A stretch of DNA of 64,000 bases from Marsupella aquatica. Its lineage: Eukaryota > Marchantiophyta. How positions within the stretch are numbered: position 1 is the stretch's first letter; each line of letters begins with the position of its first letter. The notes under the pieces are model-generated. The model ran no database searches. It had not been told where the DNA came from and was given only the letters and a program-made list of their open reading frames with translations. A program made the translations under genes and the position numbers. Below are positions 35,844 through 46,229 of the stretch, in pieces. The stretch lies in the NCBI GenBank assembly GCA_973895155.1, contig OZ316899.1, positions 1 through 64,000 of the forward strand. Reading direction: 5' to 3'.

Positions 35844-36095
35844 CTGCTCCTAATCGTCGGCAAAGCTCAGCCTCGCAAAACTCAGCTTCGATGATTAATT
35901 AGCATCTAGAACAAATTGGAAGGGATATCTAGTGACGGCCGATCGCGATGTAGCAGTGATGACAAAACAACGTTGTAGGTCCTGTTTGGAGGCCAATTCA
36001 ACGACAGTGGTTTGTTTCAGCCCATCAAAAGTGGAATAATGATCAGCGGAGGTCAACTATTTTTGTAAATGTGTAGCAGGTCCTAGTACAGAACC

Positions 36096-37880
36096 ATCGT
36101 TTTGACTGGCACTCTGCCAGTGTGAGAATTGAATGATTGGCACGATGTCAGCTACGTAACACCAGGCCTTAATAGTATCGTCCCCCAAAATCTGGTACAC
36201 TGGAGCATTGTGTCCAAAGTGGTGGTCCATCCCGGCTTCACTTTCCCCTTAGCAATGAGGTAAAATTTGGTGTATAACAGCCCCTGCTTACAATGGAATG
36301 GCTGATGACGATTATCAAAAAGAGGGAGCCTCGGTACGTCACCTAAACATACCACGAATTCGTCCCATTTCGCATGATGGCATCTGATGGATCACCTCTG
36401 CCAATGCCTTTAAAATTCTCTCAGTTTGATTCCAGCATGGGCTCTGTCCCAATTCAAATGCTTGGCATGACCCAATTTACTAACGTTGCAGCTCACCAAT
36501 TGCTGGAAAAGGAAGGGGGCAGCGCTTCTGCATGTTTGTAGGATTTAATGGTTATGCGGACGGCAACCACGACTGAAGAATAATCACGGAATAGCTAGCT
36601 TCCTCCCTAGCTAGCTAGATATGGTGGCAGGAAAGCAATTCATTCATGATCCAGGCGCAACAGTGCACGAGAGAACGAGACTGACATCCCTAGCGAGCGG
36701 TGACTTCCTCCAATGCAGCAGCATGTACTGTAGGCAGAGCTCGACTCACTAGTTAACACTGCAATCAGTATGGGAATTGATGTGTGATCTTCCATAGCCA
36801 AGTAAGCAATGAGACCACACTGCTGTTGATGCTGCTGTGCTTGCTGTCTGAGGCGACGGCGGCTGATGATGCCGTTGCATGCTGCCTGATGAGGTCATAT
36901 ATTCAGAGATAGTATGTTTGCATGGCAGCTAGCTGCTGCTGCTGTATGTTCGGAGCACTATTCTGTAGTCAGACGACTGCTGCGCCTCTTGCGCTCTAGG
37001 GATTAACAGTGCTGTTGCTGCTCAGGTCTACTATGGGATGGAATCATTCTGTCTCACTCAGACCAACTACATCTGAGATTAAAATGGAAGGAAGAAGGAA
37101 TGAAGGTGCGCGGTGCATGCATGAGCCCCCAGGAAAAGAGAGAGAGACGAGAGAAGGAGAAACGGAATAGAGAGAGGAAGAGATCTACGGACAATACCGG
37201 GGGTTGGGAGATTGTCGTGTGTTTGCAACCTCCCCAAGTCTCAAACTAGCAGACTGACTCACATCTGCTATTCTCAGGACTGGTCTGGTCTGATGGTCTG
37301 GTCTGGTCTGGTCTGGTGGTCTGGTGTGGTCTGGTGTGGTCTGCTCGGGTCTGGTCTGATCGATGGGATCTCCCGCTCTCTTACACGCTCCCTTTTTCCC
37401 TCTGCTAGTCTATTCTAGAATACAGGTGAGGATTGGGAATGGAACACAGGTGTGTGAGTCATGCGGAAGTGAAGAGGATTCTCCGGTTTACTCCTATTAA
37501 ATGAGATGGGACTGGGCTATGGTGGGTTCTAGTGGCCTTCTTCAGTTGCGTCAACAGGCGACGGCAGGTAGAGTAGAGTTTCATGATCCCGATGAAACTT
37601 TCGCTTTGTCACTTGCCTGGTGGTGGACGGAGGGAGGGCTTTCATTATAAGATGGGACTTGTATCATGCGTATCATGCGCTGCTCTCCGCCCTCCCATCT
37701 CAGCTGCTGCCGAGTGCTTGTGAAGCATCACTGTACTGTTTTTAATATATTTCAGGCCCTAGCTTCATCATGAGTACTCTCTCCTGTGGACGGTGCTCCG
37801 AGTGGCTGCAGCATCTTCGTCCCCATTGTCCCCCATATTCGCGTAATTCTAGGGCTGTATTGTGATAACAGCAGCTTCGT
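36096..37880. other. Sequence present only in the right duplicate
   Basis: No recognised gene. It contains CTAGCTAGCTAG near 36600, GCTGCTGCTG-type stretches around 36830-37020, purine-rich AGAGAGA near 37136-37180 and the TCTGG microsatellite. Confidence 0.4.
37275..37358 (+). repeat. (TCTGG)n microsatellite
   Basis: Imperfect pentamer TCTGG with TGTGG interruptions, about 16 units. Confidence 0.9.
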
Positions 37881-38336
37881 TCTGGTGCTCTGCCAAGCAC
37901 AGCTCCTTGTTCCCAGAGCTACTGTCCAGAGTGCTAACTTACGTCGTGGCAGTCCTAGTGTGAATCAAGCTTGATCAGGCCCCAAGAAAGCTGACAGAGC
38001 GGCTACATACTACGGCTTGATTCCAAGCTGTGCAAATCTTGCACTTATCTGAGCATGCTTTGTCCCAGATGGGAAGTCTGACCTCTGGGTCCCGCCCCCT
38101 AGCATCTGCTCATCCCAGCTGTTTATCGAACTGTCCCCATTGCCCATTTGATCCGTAGGCTGTGTAGAGCTGTAGCCCCTTTTCCTCCTTGCCCCCGCAC
38201 TTCCGAATTGCAGCTTGAATGAATGTGCACTTTGTAGCCGACTGAGCAGTCAGGTGGATGAAATCAGCTTTAGTACGTATTATGTTAGTCTTTGTCTCCC
38301 TTTGGCCCAGCGTCCAAAGCTGCTGACATGGCTGTT

Positions 38337-38700
38337 CTAATCACATTGGCTTGCTACAACATTACTCCGACAAGTCTCAGTGACCCAACAGCATCGCGCG
38401 CGGTCCCTAACTACTCCGCCGAATTTTCCAAAGCTCAGCACAGTATTGACTTTACACGTGACCTCTTAAGCAAACCATTCATTCCTGTAGACTCAAATCC
38501 TGCTCCCTTTGGCCCAGTGTCCAAAGCTGCTGACATGGCTATTCTAATCACATTGGCTTGCTACAACATTACTTCGACAAGTCTCAGTGACCCAACAGCA
38601 TCGCGCGTGGTCCCTAACTACTCCGCCGAATTTTCCAAAGCTCAGCACAGTATTGACTTTACACGTGACCTCTTAAGCAAACCATTCATTCCTGTAGACT
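38337..38700 (+). repeat. 210-bp in-frame tandem duplication
   Basis: TCTAATCACATTGGCTTGCT recurs at about 38335 and 38545. The period of 210 keeps a 136-codon frame (38292-38702) open with two 70-residue units (CYNITPTSLSDPTASR, HSIDFTRDLLSKPFIPVD). The matching single unit at 14290-14450 is in a broken frame. I do not recognise the sequence. Confidence 0.85.
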
Positions 38701-39784
38701 GAAGCAACCGATGCTCAGAGTCTCATCGCCTTCGCAGATCATTGGGGGGCAAGAGACCACGGGCAGCACTTGAGAGATAGAATGCATGTCGACGCAGGAG
38801 CTCAATCACCACTGAACAGCCCCGCCTGGCATCACCATTCTCTGGCTCGTGGGGTCCCGCCTTCATTTCTTCAGCGTTTTGCTTCTCGTTGGACTATCGC
38901 AGCTTCAGTTTTTCAATTGGGCTTGTTACCAGTCTTGTCGTCTTGAGCTTCATCGAGGAGTCTCTAACATGTGTACTTGTCACTCGTCTGGTTAGATCGA
39001 CTTTGTATCGACTGCTGCTGCCAACAGATCCTTGTGGTGAGTTCTCACTTCTCTATTTCGAATGTATCTTCCCTCCATATATAGTTAGATCTGACTGGTA
39101 ATTAGCTATTGTATCTCTCAATTATTTTGCACTTTATTAACGTACTCAAGGTGCAAACATGGGATCATTAATTTGGCACTGCGAATGTGTTGGAATATAT
39201 TGGGCAACAGACCACCGGCAGCACTTGAGAGATAGAATGCATGTCGTCGCAGGAGCTCAATCACCACTGAACAGCCCCACCTGGCATCACCATTCTCTGG
39301 CTCGTGGGGTCCCGCCTTCATTTCTTCATCGTTTTGCTTCTCGTTGGACTATTGCAGCTTCAATTTTTCAATTGGGCTTGTTACCAGTCTTGTCGTCTTG
39401 AGCTAGCTTCATCGAGGAGTCTCTAACATGTGTACTTGTCACTCGTCTGGTTAGATTGACTTTGTATCGACTGCTGCTGCCAACAGATCCTTGTGGTGAG
39501 TTCACCTTGAGATCATCAATGAGCACGAGAATACGATATTGATGAAAGCGAAGCACTCCTTCACGTTGGATGCATTCCTCCAGTACCTTCTCGACCAGGC
39601 TGTCAACATTGCTTACTTAAACAAGGTGAGACGAAACTAGATGCGTCAATTTTTCCATTTCTCATGTCTCGAGTAAGGCACGAATTAGAGTGGAGCCAAT
39701 CCAGTACTTCACGGTGAATTCTAGCACACTATTGTGGCTGCGGTAGTCGGCAGATCGGTGCAGATTGACTTGTGTGTTCTGACA

Positions 39785-40311
39785 AGTCAATCCCCCTCTG
39801 GTCTCTCGTCTCGCTTCTCCTCCTCGTCTCTCTTCTCCTCTTCGTCCTCTTTGTCGTCTTCATCGACCTTCGTGTCGTCGACTTCTTCCTTTTCCAGAGT
39901 TCCGCAATTCTCTCGAGTCAGAGCGTCTCCGCGAGTGCTTTTTTACTGCGGAGTGAATTACCTTACCTTGACGCCCCCATGGGGCGCGTTGACTGCTGGC
40001 CCAAGATTAGTAGGCTGGACCGCTGGAAGTAGTGGTGCTCTGATTATTAGCGTCCGTCAAGTTCAGCACGGCAACTTGGCCCTGGAGTCCCGGACACATT
40101 AGGGGCGCTGCCCTTTGCACAAGGGCCTGATTTGTCCTTAGTTGAACTACAGTTAATTAAGGAGAATTACACCAACATGTTTTTAACTAAATGGCCACTA
40201 GCCATATCAGTGTATTTTATAAGGTTTTTACTTTTTCGCCAGTGACGAATGTACGATGCTAGAAATTAATATTTCTTATTTGATTATTTTACTGACCATC
40301 TATAAAGCTTT
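39785..40311 (+). mobile_element. About 530-bp insertion in the right duplicate
   Basis: The left copy reads straight from GTGTGTTC (15323) to ATTCTATAAAGC (15343). In the right copy about 530 bases separate the same flanks (39772 and 40312). The insert starts pyrimidine-rich (TCTCGTCTCG...CTTCTCCTC), has a GC-rich middle, and ends A/T-rich. No transposase or clear terminal repeats are visible. It could be a solo LTR, a MITE-like element or captured DNA. Confidence 0.5.
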
Positions 40312-40440
40312 TATTCTATAAAGCTGTGAAGAGGGTCGATATATGGCGGATCTTTAGAGGTACGGATGGCTCATAGGCAGTTTTGTGACTTTCGTGGTAG
40401 GAAGCTGCCTTCAATCTGTCCCAAGATAAGGTTGGGAAAT

Positions 40441-41328
40441 TGGCATAGAGGGTGACCTTGCCATGTATGTTGTATGAGATTGTGGCCATTTCAGCCAATT
40501 CTTTTGATGCTTCAACCGAGTTGTTGTTGCACCTCACTGGTCACGTCAAGTGAACTACTGTCCTACTGCGTTTATGTCCACTAAGGCCCTTGGTGGCTGG
40601 TCGAGTAGAACTCCCACACCAATTGCATCCCCATCCTTCGTGTTGCTCAAAAGTTGGCGAGAGGACTTGGAAAGTTCCCTACCCATCGAGTCAGCACTCT
40701 AACGTCTTCTGGGGAAAGGTTGGGGAAAGATGCTTCCGAGATAAAAATCTCCGAGGCAGTCCCTAAACCCTAAACATCCTAAAATCTCCTCCGTGTTTCC
40801 TTGTAGTTCTCCATTTTCTTCTCCATCTGTCATTTTTAACTTATTAAATTTAGTTAACTGAGTTCTCAAATTATCTAGCTACATCTTTGGATACTATATG
40901 CTTCAACATCCCAAGACATTGCACCCCTTGTTTACTCACAGTAGTCAACAAGTTTGGTTACATGCATGAATGGTCTTAGTGTACACATATATGACATTGA
41001 AATCTACAATTTATTATGCAACCCTGAGGATTATCATTGCAATGATAATAATTCTTTTGAATCCCATGGGGAAACCTTTGTATCTTATCTCATTCATATC
41101 CTTGTATGAAATGGTGTTGCAGAGTTCTTTTGGCTTTTCATGTGAACACAGAATTGAGGTGTAGGGTGAGCAATTGTAGTAGTAGGTCAGATCTCTGCGT
41201 GGGCTCACCAAACTGAAGGTAGGGCTGGTGTCCATCCTATACACAGTGACACTTCCAATTCATTCCAATTACAGCAAATGTCTTTCCAGTATGTCAACTA
41301 AACTGCAATGTCTTATTGATTTGTAGGC
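40441..41328. other. Spacer before the PHD ORF
   Basis: It contains an interstitial CCCTAAACCCTAAA at about 40761. A possible splice acceptor TTGATTTGTAG|GC lies 2 nt before the PHD ATG, so an upstream exon may exist; none is identified. Confidence 0.4.
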
Positions 41329-42009
41329 ATGGCACGTAACAAGCAGAAGGCCAAGAAGCCTAAGACAGAGGTGAGCAACACGCAGGTGTTTGGGACAGAT
41401 TGTGAAAAGTTCTCCAAGAGTCAAGTGTACCAGAAGGCAGCTCATTGTTGTGCCATTTGTGATGATGGTGGGGGCTTGGTTATCTGTGATGGCCCATGCA
41501 TGAGACATTTCCACCTAAACCCTGAGTCTAACCTTGCCGTAGAGAACAACTGTCCAGGGGTGGGCCTCCCCTCTGCACACGAGGGAGCCTGGATGTGCAC
41601 TGATTGTGTAGAGAAGCAAGCTAAGTGTGCACAGTGTGGGAAGTTGGGGTCTTATGAGACCTTTGCTGATGCTGGACCAGTTGTTAGGAAATGCCCTGAC
41701 AAATTTTGCATGAGATTTTATTGTTTGTCATGTTTGCCTACTCATGCCACAGTTTGCCCAGTTCATACATGCAAGGCATGTGGTGAGCATGATGATGAGT
41801 ATTGGACAGACATAGTCCATTGTGTTAGATGTCCCACAATGTGGCATTTTCATTGCTTGAAGGACCTTCAAGCAGAAGGCTATGCTTGTGATAGAGAAAT
41901 CTATGATCACTCTGCACATGGCGTTGATCGATGGATATTTTATTGTCATCGCCATCCAATTGATCCTACTTTGCGCATTCCTATCAGAGATCACATATCT
42001 TGGCTTTGA
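41329..42009 (+). CDS. EDM2-like PHD zinc-finger protein
   Basis: 226-codon frame with three Cys/His modules: residues 40-93 (CCAICDDGGG...CDGPCMRHFH...CTDC), 100-136 (CAQCGKLG...CMRFYCLSC) and 143-177 (CPVHTCKACG...CVRCPTMWHFHC). It then ends RWIFYCHRHPIDPTLRIPIR-DHISW. The order and the final phrase match the extended PHD region of plant EDM2, a reader of histone marks that controls heterochromatin and alternative polyadenylation. It is much shorter than EDM2, with only the PHD block. The basic start RNKQKAKKPK suggests nuclear entry. After the TGA the third frame stays open to about 42100, so a frameshift is possible. The linking exon 42400-42489 and dioxygenase copy 3 follow on the same strand. 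Confidence 0.8.
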   Translation: MARNKQKAKKPKTEVSNTQVFGTDCEKFSKSQVYQKAAHCCAICDDGGGLVICDGPCMRHFHLNPESNLAVENNCPGVGLPSAHEGAWMCTDCVEKQAKCAQCGKLGSYETFADAGPVVRKCPDKFCMRFYCLSCLPTHATVCPVHTCKACGEHDDEYWTDIVHCVRCPTMWHFHCLKDLQAEGYACDREIYDHSAHGVDRWIFYCHRHPIDPTLRIPIRDHISWL

Positions 42010-42399
42010 AGCTGAACAAAGTGGGTTGGCATAGTGCCCCTAATGTGGATGTATTGTTTGGAGATTGCAGAGAGTTCATTTTTGATGAGAAGGGCCATTG
42101 AGATATTAGGCAACAGTTATCTTGTGCTTACATGTGGCTAGGTACATGCCACTAAAAACTTATCTTAAGCCTTCCATGATCTCTTCAGACTGAGCAATCA
42201 TTTTGAAAATTAATAAAATTATAAACTTATTATTATGTGTCTATGAAGTATTTAAGGCTTTTTTAACGGATGACAAATTCTTAATTTGTATAAGTTCTTG
42301 ATTCTGATTCAATGGGTAGTCCTTCATTTATAACATACTTTATATGTGTTATCACAAAACAATACTCAAGACACTATCTCCTTTTTGTATTCTGTGCAG

Positions 42400-42489
42400 T
42401 ATCATTCATGTCAACATTTGTACAATATTGAAGCCAGACCCAAGAAAAGAAGTGACAACTACTTTGGACAAATCAGTACCTTTGGGAAG
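42400..42489 (+). CDS. 90-nt exon linking the PHD ORF to dioxygenase copy 3
   Basis: TTCTGTGCAG acceptor, 30 open codons (YHSCQHLYNIEARPKKRSDN then YFGQISTFGK), and an AAG|GTGAGT donor. It is in phase 0 with the ATG of the dioxygenase frame, which follows a CATGGCAG acceptor at 42668. A decayed copy of this exon, donor and intron lies at 63305-63540 with the NIEARP residues conserved. The join to the PHD frame is unresolved because of the TGA at 42007; an alternative donor or a frameshift would be needed. Confidence 0.55.
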
Positions 42490-42668
42490 GTGAGTACCTA
42501 AACATCAAATTTATTCCTTTCTGTCCTCCTAAATCTTAAATGGTTTGTAAATCCAATGACAAAAGTTACAACTTACGGCATTTCGGTACTCAGATCTTAA
42601 ATGGTTCGTGTACTATTTGACCGGAATTGTAATTTTTACTAAATAAATTATTTGTTCTTACATGGCAG

Positions 42669-44033
42669 ATGGGAAAAAGAAAGCGTAATACTTTGAGAAA
42701 AAAAGAATTGGGGGAAGATTTTTCTGTGGATGTATTTGCTACAGTGTGGGAAGACCTTAAAAAATTAGATACCATAAAATTGAAGTTTGCACTTCATTGG
42801 ATTCTATGTCACGACAACATTCTTGAACTTTTTGTTAAAAAAGTTCTTAAACTAGAGTCTTCAAGATTTTCAAGAACACTATTCTTGAATGGGTATCAAA
42901 ATTGTAGAAGCCATATCATTCAGATCTTTCCTCCTGAGGTGTTCATTGAAATTGATGACATCTTTCTTCATCATGGTTTCAGACTAAAATTACCTCAACC
43001 TTTGAAAAAATCAATTTCCATGTTTTCTAATCTTAACATTAGAAAGCTTAAACTTTTTCAAAAAGAAAGAGATAATCTTTGTAGAAGTGGAGGAACTTAT
43101 GCCAAAGTTGAAGTAGACGTTCAACGTATTTCCTCTTCAAAACTAAAAACACTTACTGGTGTAATTTTAGGTGATTGGGATCAAACTACAACAACATTTA
43201 CCTCTGATCCAAACTTTAGTTTCTTAAAATTTCCATCAGACCTTATTATCATAGAAGAAAAGAAAGGGTTTACTTATCTTTTTGATAGGTCTGGAGTCAA
43301 CCCATATCTGATAGCAATGATATTCCATCAAGATATCCTATCACCTGATTCAATGGTCTTCATTCGAAGATTATTAGAACAATTACATGCTGCCCATCAT
43401 GTTATCCAAAGAGGGAAAGGAAAAAGATCATGGGAAAGTAAGATGACGGGGTTTGGTCCTTTTCATAATCCTTACAAAAAAGATCAAAGTTGTGTATCTT
43501 TTTATACCCATGAACAAAAGATAAAGACATTCTTCAATCAAGATTGTCCTGATGCAGCCAATTTTGAAGACATGGTAGATAAATATTCTCATCGAGAGTT
43601 AATCGATATTATTCTTGGACTGTACATGTGGTTATGTCCACAAATGTTAGACAGTTTTTTAGATTATTCTCATCCTTACTTACATTCAAATGATTATAAG
43701 ATGAACATATTTGATAAAGCACTAAAATGTAAAGGTCCTAGTGCTTATCAATTATATATTAGTAAAGATTATTGTGTAGAAACTCACGCTGATCATGATA
43801 CAGCAGAATTTACTTTATGTTATGTTAGTCATCCTAATGCCAAAATTTCTCCTGGAAATTTTGTTATTCCAGAGTATGGAATATTATTACCTATTAGAGA
43901 TGGTAATTTATTTTTATTTCGTAGTGACGTTGTCCATGGCACAGGATATAGAATTCCAACATCAAATCCTATATACGTAGGAGCTGTTACCATAAACAAA
44001 AAATTAGATAGACTTTTACGAAAAAAACATTAA
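42669..44033 (+). CDS. 2OG-Fe(II) dioxygenase-like protein, copy 3 (TET/JBP-like candidate)
   Basis: Intact 454-codon frame beginning at AG|ATG. The basic N-terminus (MGKRKRNTLRKK) is nuclear-like. Conserved blocks: FLNGYQNCRS (about 75), LKTLTGVILGDWD, FDRSGVNPYLIAM, MTGFGPF, SFYTHEQK, LGLYMWLCPQM and YSHPYL. The catalytic end has HAD at 373-375, FVIPEYGILLPIRDGN, VVHGTGYR (H423) and NPIYVGAVTIN. The family uses 2-oxoglutarate and Fe(II) to oxidise a substrate. TET/JBP-like base oxidation is my favoured guess because of the HxD...H spacing and chromatin-reader neighbour, but protein hydroxylation is possible. It is closest to copy 1. It probably forms one transcription unit with the linking exon and perhaps the PHD ORF just upstream. 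Confidence 0.68.
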   Translation: MGKRKRNTLRKKELGEDFSVDVFATVWEDLKKLDTIKLKFALHWILCHDNILELFVKKVLKLESSRFSRTLFLNGYQNCRSHIIQIFPPEVFIEIDDIFLHHGFRLKLPQPLKKSISMFSNLNIRKLKLFQKERDNLCRSGGTYAKVEVDVQRISSSKLKTLTGVILGDWDQTTTTFTSDPNFSFLKFPSDLIIIEEKKGFTYLFDRSGVNPYLIAMIFHQDILSPDSMVFIRRLLEQLHAAHHVIQRGKGKRSWESKMTGFGPFHNPYKKDQSCVSFYTHEQKIKTFFNQDCPDAANFEDMVDKYSHRELIDIILGLYMWLCPQMLDSFLDYSHPYLHSNDYKMNIFDKALKCKGPSAYQLYISKDYCVETHADHDTAEFTLCYVSHPNAKISPGNFVIPEYGILLPIRDGNLFLFRSDVVHGTGYRIPTSNPIYVGAVTINKKLDRLLRKKH

Positions 44034-45600
44034 TAAAAAAGTAGATATATTATTTGTATTTATAATTATTTTTTATTACTCTGGACAAGTTAAAGTCTAG
44101 ATTCTTTAATTTGAAAAATATAGGATCATAGGAAAATGTGTAAGAGTATGAATCATGGCATCTTATGCTAGGAGTGGAAAAACCAGAGGGTTAAGAGGAG
44201 ATGATGGTCTAACAAAGAAAGGCTTCTTCAAGGGGAGGAGGTGAAAAGGACCTAGTAGTGAAAGTGAATCTCAATGTCAAGTGGATAGTTTTCCTCAACA
44301 TCTCCCTTAAGTTCTTACAAAACCATGAAAGGCCTATAAATACATCATCCATTTTGACACTCTCATCCACTATTAGGTGATTTATCTTGGAGAATAGAAT
44401 GAGAGTGGTATTCTTGACCAAGTATTCATCATGTTGGACCCTAGATATACCATTCATTTCATTTCATGACAATGAGCTTTAAAACCAATTTTCTAGAGGC
44501 AACTCCAAAGCTAGTTAGGACCTGATAGGCACAGTCCCAATCCTAATATTTCTTCAAACCAAGTAAATGGTTTTTTTTCCTTCAAAAAAACCATAGAAAC
44601 CCATGGGAAGGGGGGCCCAACAGGGCAACAAAAACCGAAGTAGCAAAATGCAAACTTGGTGAGACCAAAGGAGTCCAAAGGTGCAAGGGCTCAAAAGGAG
44701 GGAACAAGGTAGGAAAAAACACTAGTCAAAGAAAAATCCTGTAAGTTATGACTGTTTCAACTAGAAAGCCACGCATCCGAACGAGTAATCCACCTAAGAC
44801 ATTCCTTACTCACCAACTCTTTGACTCTCAATAATCTAGTATGTTTTCTACTGGGACCCGAGGCCTCATAAAGGCCATGCAAGGCATCCAATATTTCTGA
44901 AAGGAGGAGATTCAAGTTGAACCTTCTACTTGTCATATAGCAATAAGTATCAAAAGTGTAATTTCTCACTTAAAACCAAGATTCTGATCCCTTAAAGAAC
45001 ATATTTTGGTATGAATTGACTAACTTTCATCATTCTGAGTGATATAGAACTCATAGCTCTACACTTTCTTTACTTCTCAACAAAATAAAGTAAACAAAAC
45101 ATAAAAATAAACTAACTTCAGATTTACAGACTACAAAGGAAATGATTCCAGTTTTGGAGACTCTAGTAAATTATTGCCACACCTTCAGAAAGGACTTGGT
45201 CTCAATATAAGCACGCCTAAAGTCTCTCAACTCATCAATCTTTCTACTGAAGATACAAAATTGAACAGAGATGAAGTTCTGAATCTGATAAACAAAGCAG
45301 CTTTCTGGTTGCAAATGTAATGATATGCCTTAAAATGCCATCAACACGGTTTAACATCAGCATCGCACAATTCAGTCAAACTCTAAGTCATATTCCGGAA
45401 CAAAGCAACGGTACTGAAAGCTCTGAGAATCAAATTTATTTCTCATTCATCAACAACTACTCTTGAATTGGCTAGCGAATCTTGACTCTACAAGCAAGCC
45501 TAGCAGTGAATTCAATACGAGTCTTAGAAGTCTGTAACTAAATTCAATCACCACAGGAATTCATGAGTTTCAATCACAACTTCAAACAAATGTTGCTTCA
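44034..45600. other. Spacer between dioxygenase copy 3 and the gypsy composite
   Basis: A/T-rich at first; short frames only (44209-44457 minus, 44757-44969 minus), none recognised. 45100-45600 may belong to the outer part of a long terminal repeat. Confidence 0.35.
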
Positions 45601-45735
45601 CTTCCATACAATGCACTCTCAACATGCCTTGTTACAATGGAAGGAGGAGGGACTATTCAGAAGATCCAATTCTGAATAGAGTGTTGTCTCTAACTCTCTC
45701 TCTCCCTCTCTGGTTCAAATGAGCATCCTACTCTG

Positions 45736-45746
45736 TCTTATAAGTG
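45736..45746 (-). promoter_or_regulatory. Possible LTR TATA box
   Basis: The minus strand reads CACTTATAAGAC, followed by a purine-rich AGAGAGGGAGAGAG leader, as in many plant LTR promoters. It lies downstream of the purine tract, where U3/R of a 3' LTR would be expected. Position only; no transcript evidence. Confidence 0.25.
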
Positions 45747-45897
45747 CTAAGGTCCTAAAATGAAGGAAATATGAAAAGCTATACCTGTTGAACTTGAACT
45801 AAGTATGAGGAAAGTACAGCATAAGTACTTAGAGGTCGGAAAATACTACTATATGGGTAATCTATTTTGAAAGTTAAATCTAAGTATCGGAAAATGA

Positions 45898-46105
45898 GGG
45901 ACGCTTCTAAAAGCGTCGGGTGTGGATGGACGCTTCTGAGCGTCGAGTCAGAGTGGACACTTTTAGAGTGGACGCAGAAGTACTCGAGAATAGTCGACGC
46001 TGCTGAAAGCATCGGGAGTGAATCATTGGAGAAGAGCGGACGTTTCTGGAAGCGTCGGTCAAAACATGGTCGATGAGGGTAGACGTTTCTGTTTAGCGTC
46101 CAGAA
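45898..46105. repeat. Array of short hairpin motifs, cluster 1
   Basis: Five or six imperfect copies of GACGYTTCT-(2-5 nt)-AGCGTC, each a small inverted repeat (GACGCTT paired with AGCGTC): 45900, 45929, about 45993, about 46039 and 46082, plus half sites near 45955. The same motif recurs at 49156-49245. Confidence 0.75.
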
Positions 46106-46171
46106 TAGAACAAATGTTTGAAAAATGTCAAAAATAAACTATCTTCCAAGAGGAATGGTAGAGATCATCAT

Positions 46172-46194
46172 TCCACATAGCCCTCCATTGAAAT
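46172..46194 (-). other. Polypurine-tract-like site 1
   Basis: The minus strand reads ATTTCAATGGAGGGCTATG, closely matching GTTTCAGTGGAGGGCGGTAG at 49316-49335. In LTR elements such a tract primes plus-strand synthesis immediately before the 3' LTR. Confidence 0.4.
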
Positions 46195-46229
46195 TTTGCC
46201 GTGTCCACACAAGACAACCACGCTTTGAT

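Larger units (their letters stand above)
35568..40440 (+). repeat. Segmental duplication, right copy
   Basis: Same order and orientation as 13.05-15.48 kb. Differences: about 1.8 kb of extra sequence at 36096-37880, a 210-bp internal tandem (38337 and 38547), a second copy of the 14.57-14.79 kb cassette (38815-39040 and 39280-39500), and about 530 bp inserted at 39785-40311. Confidence 0.9.
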
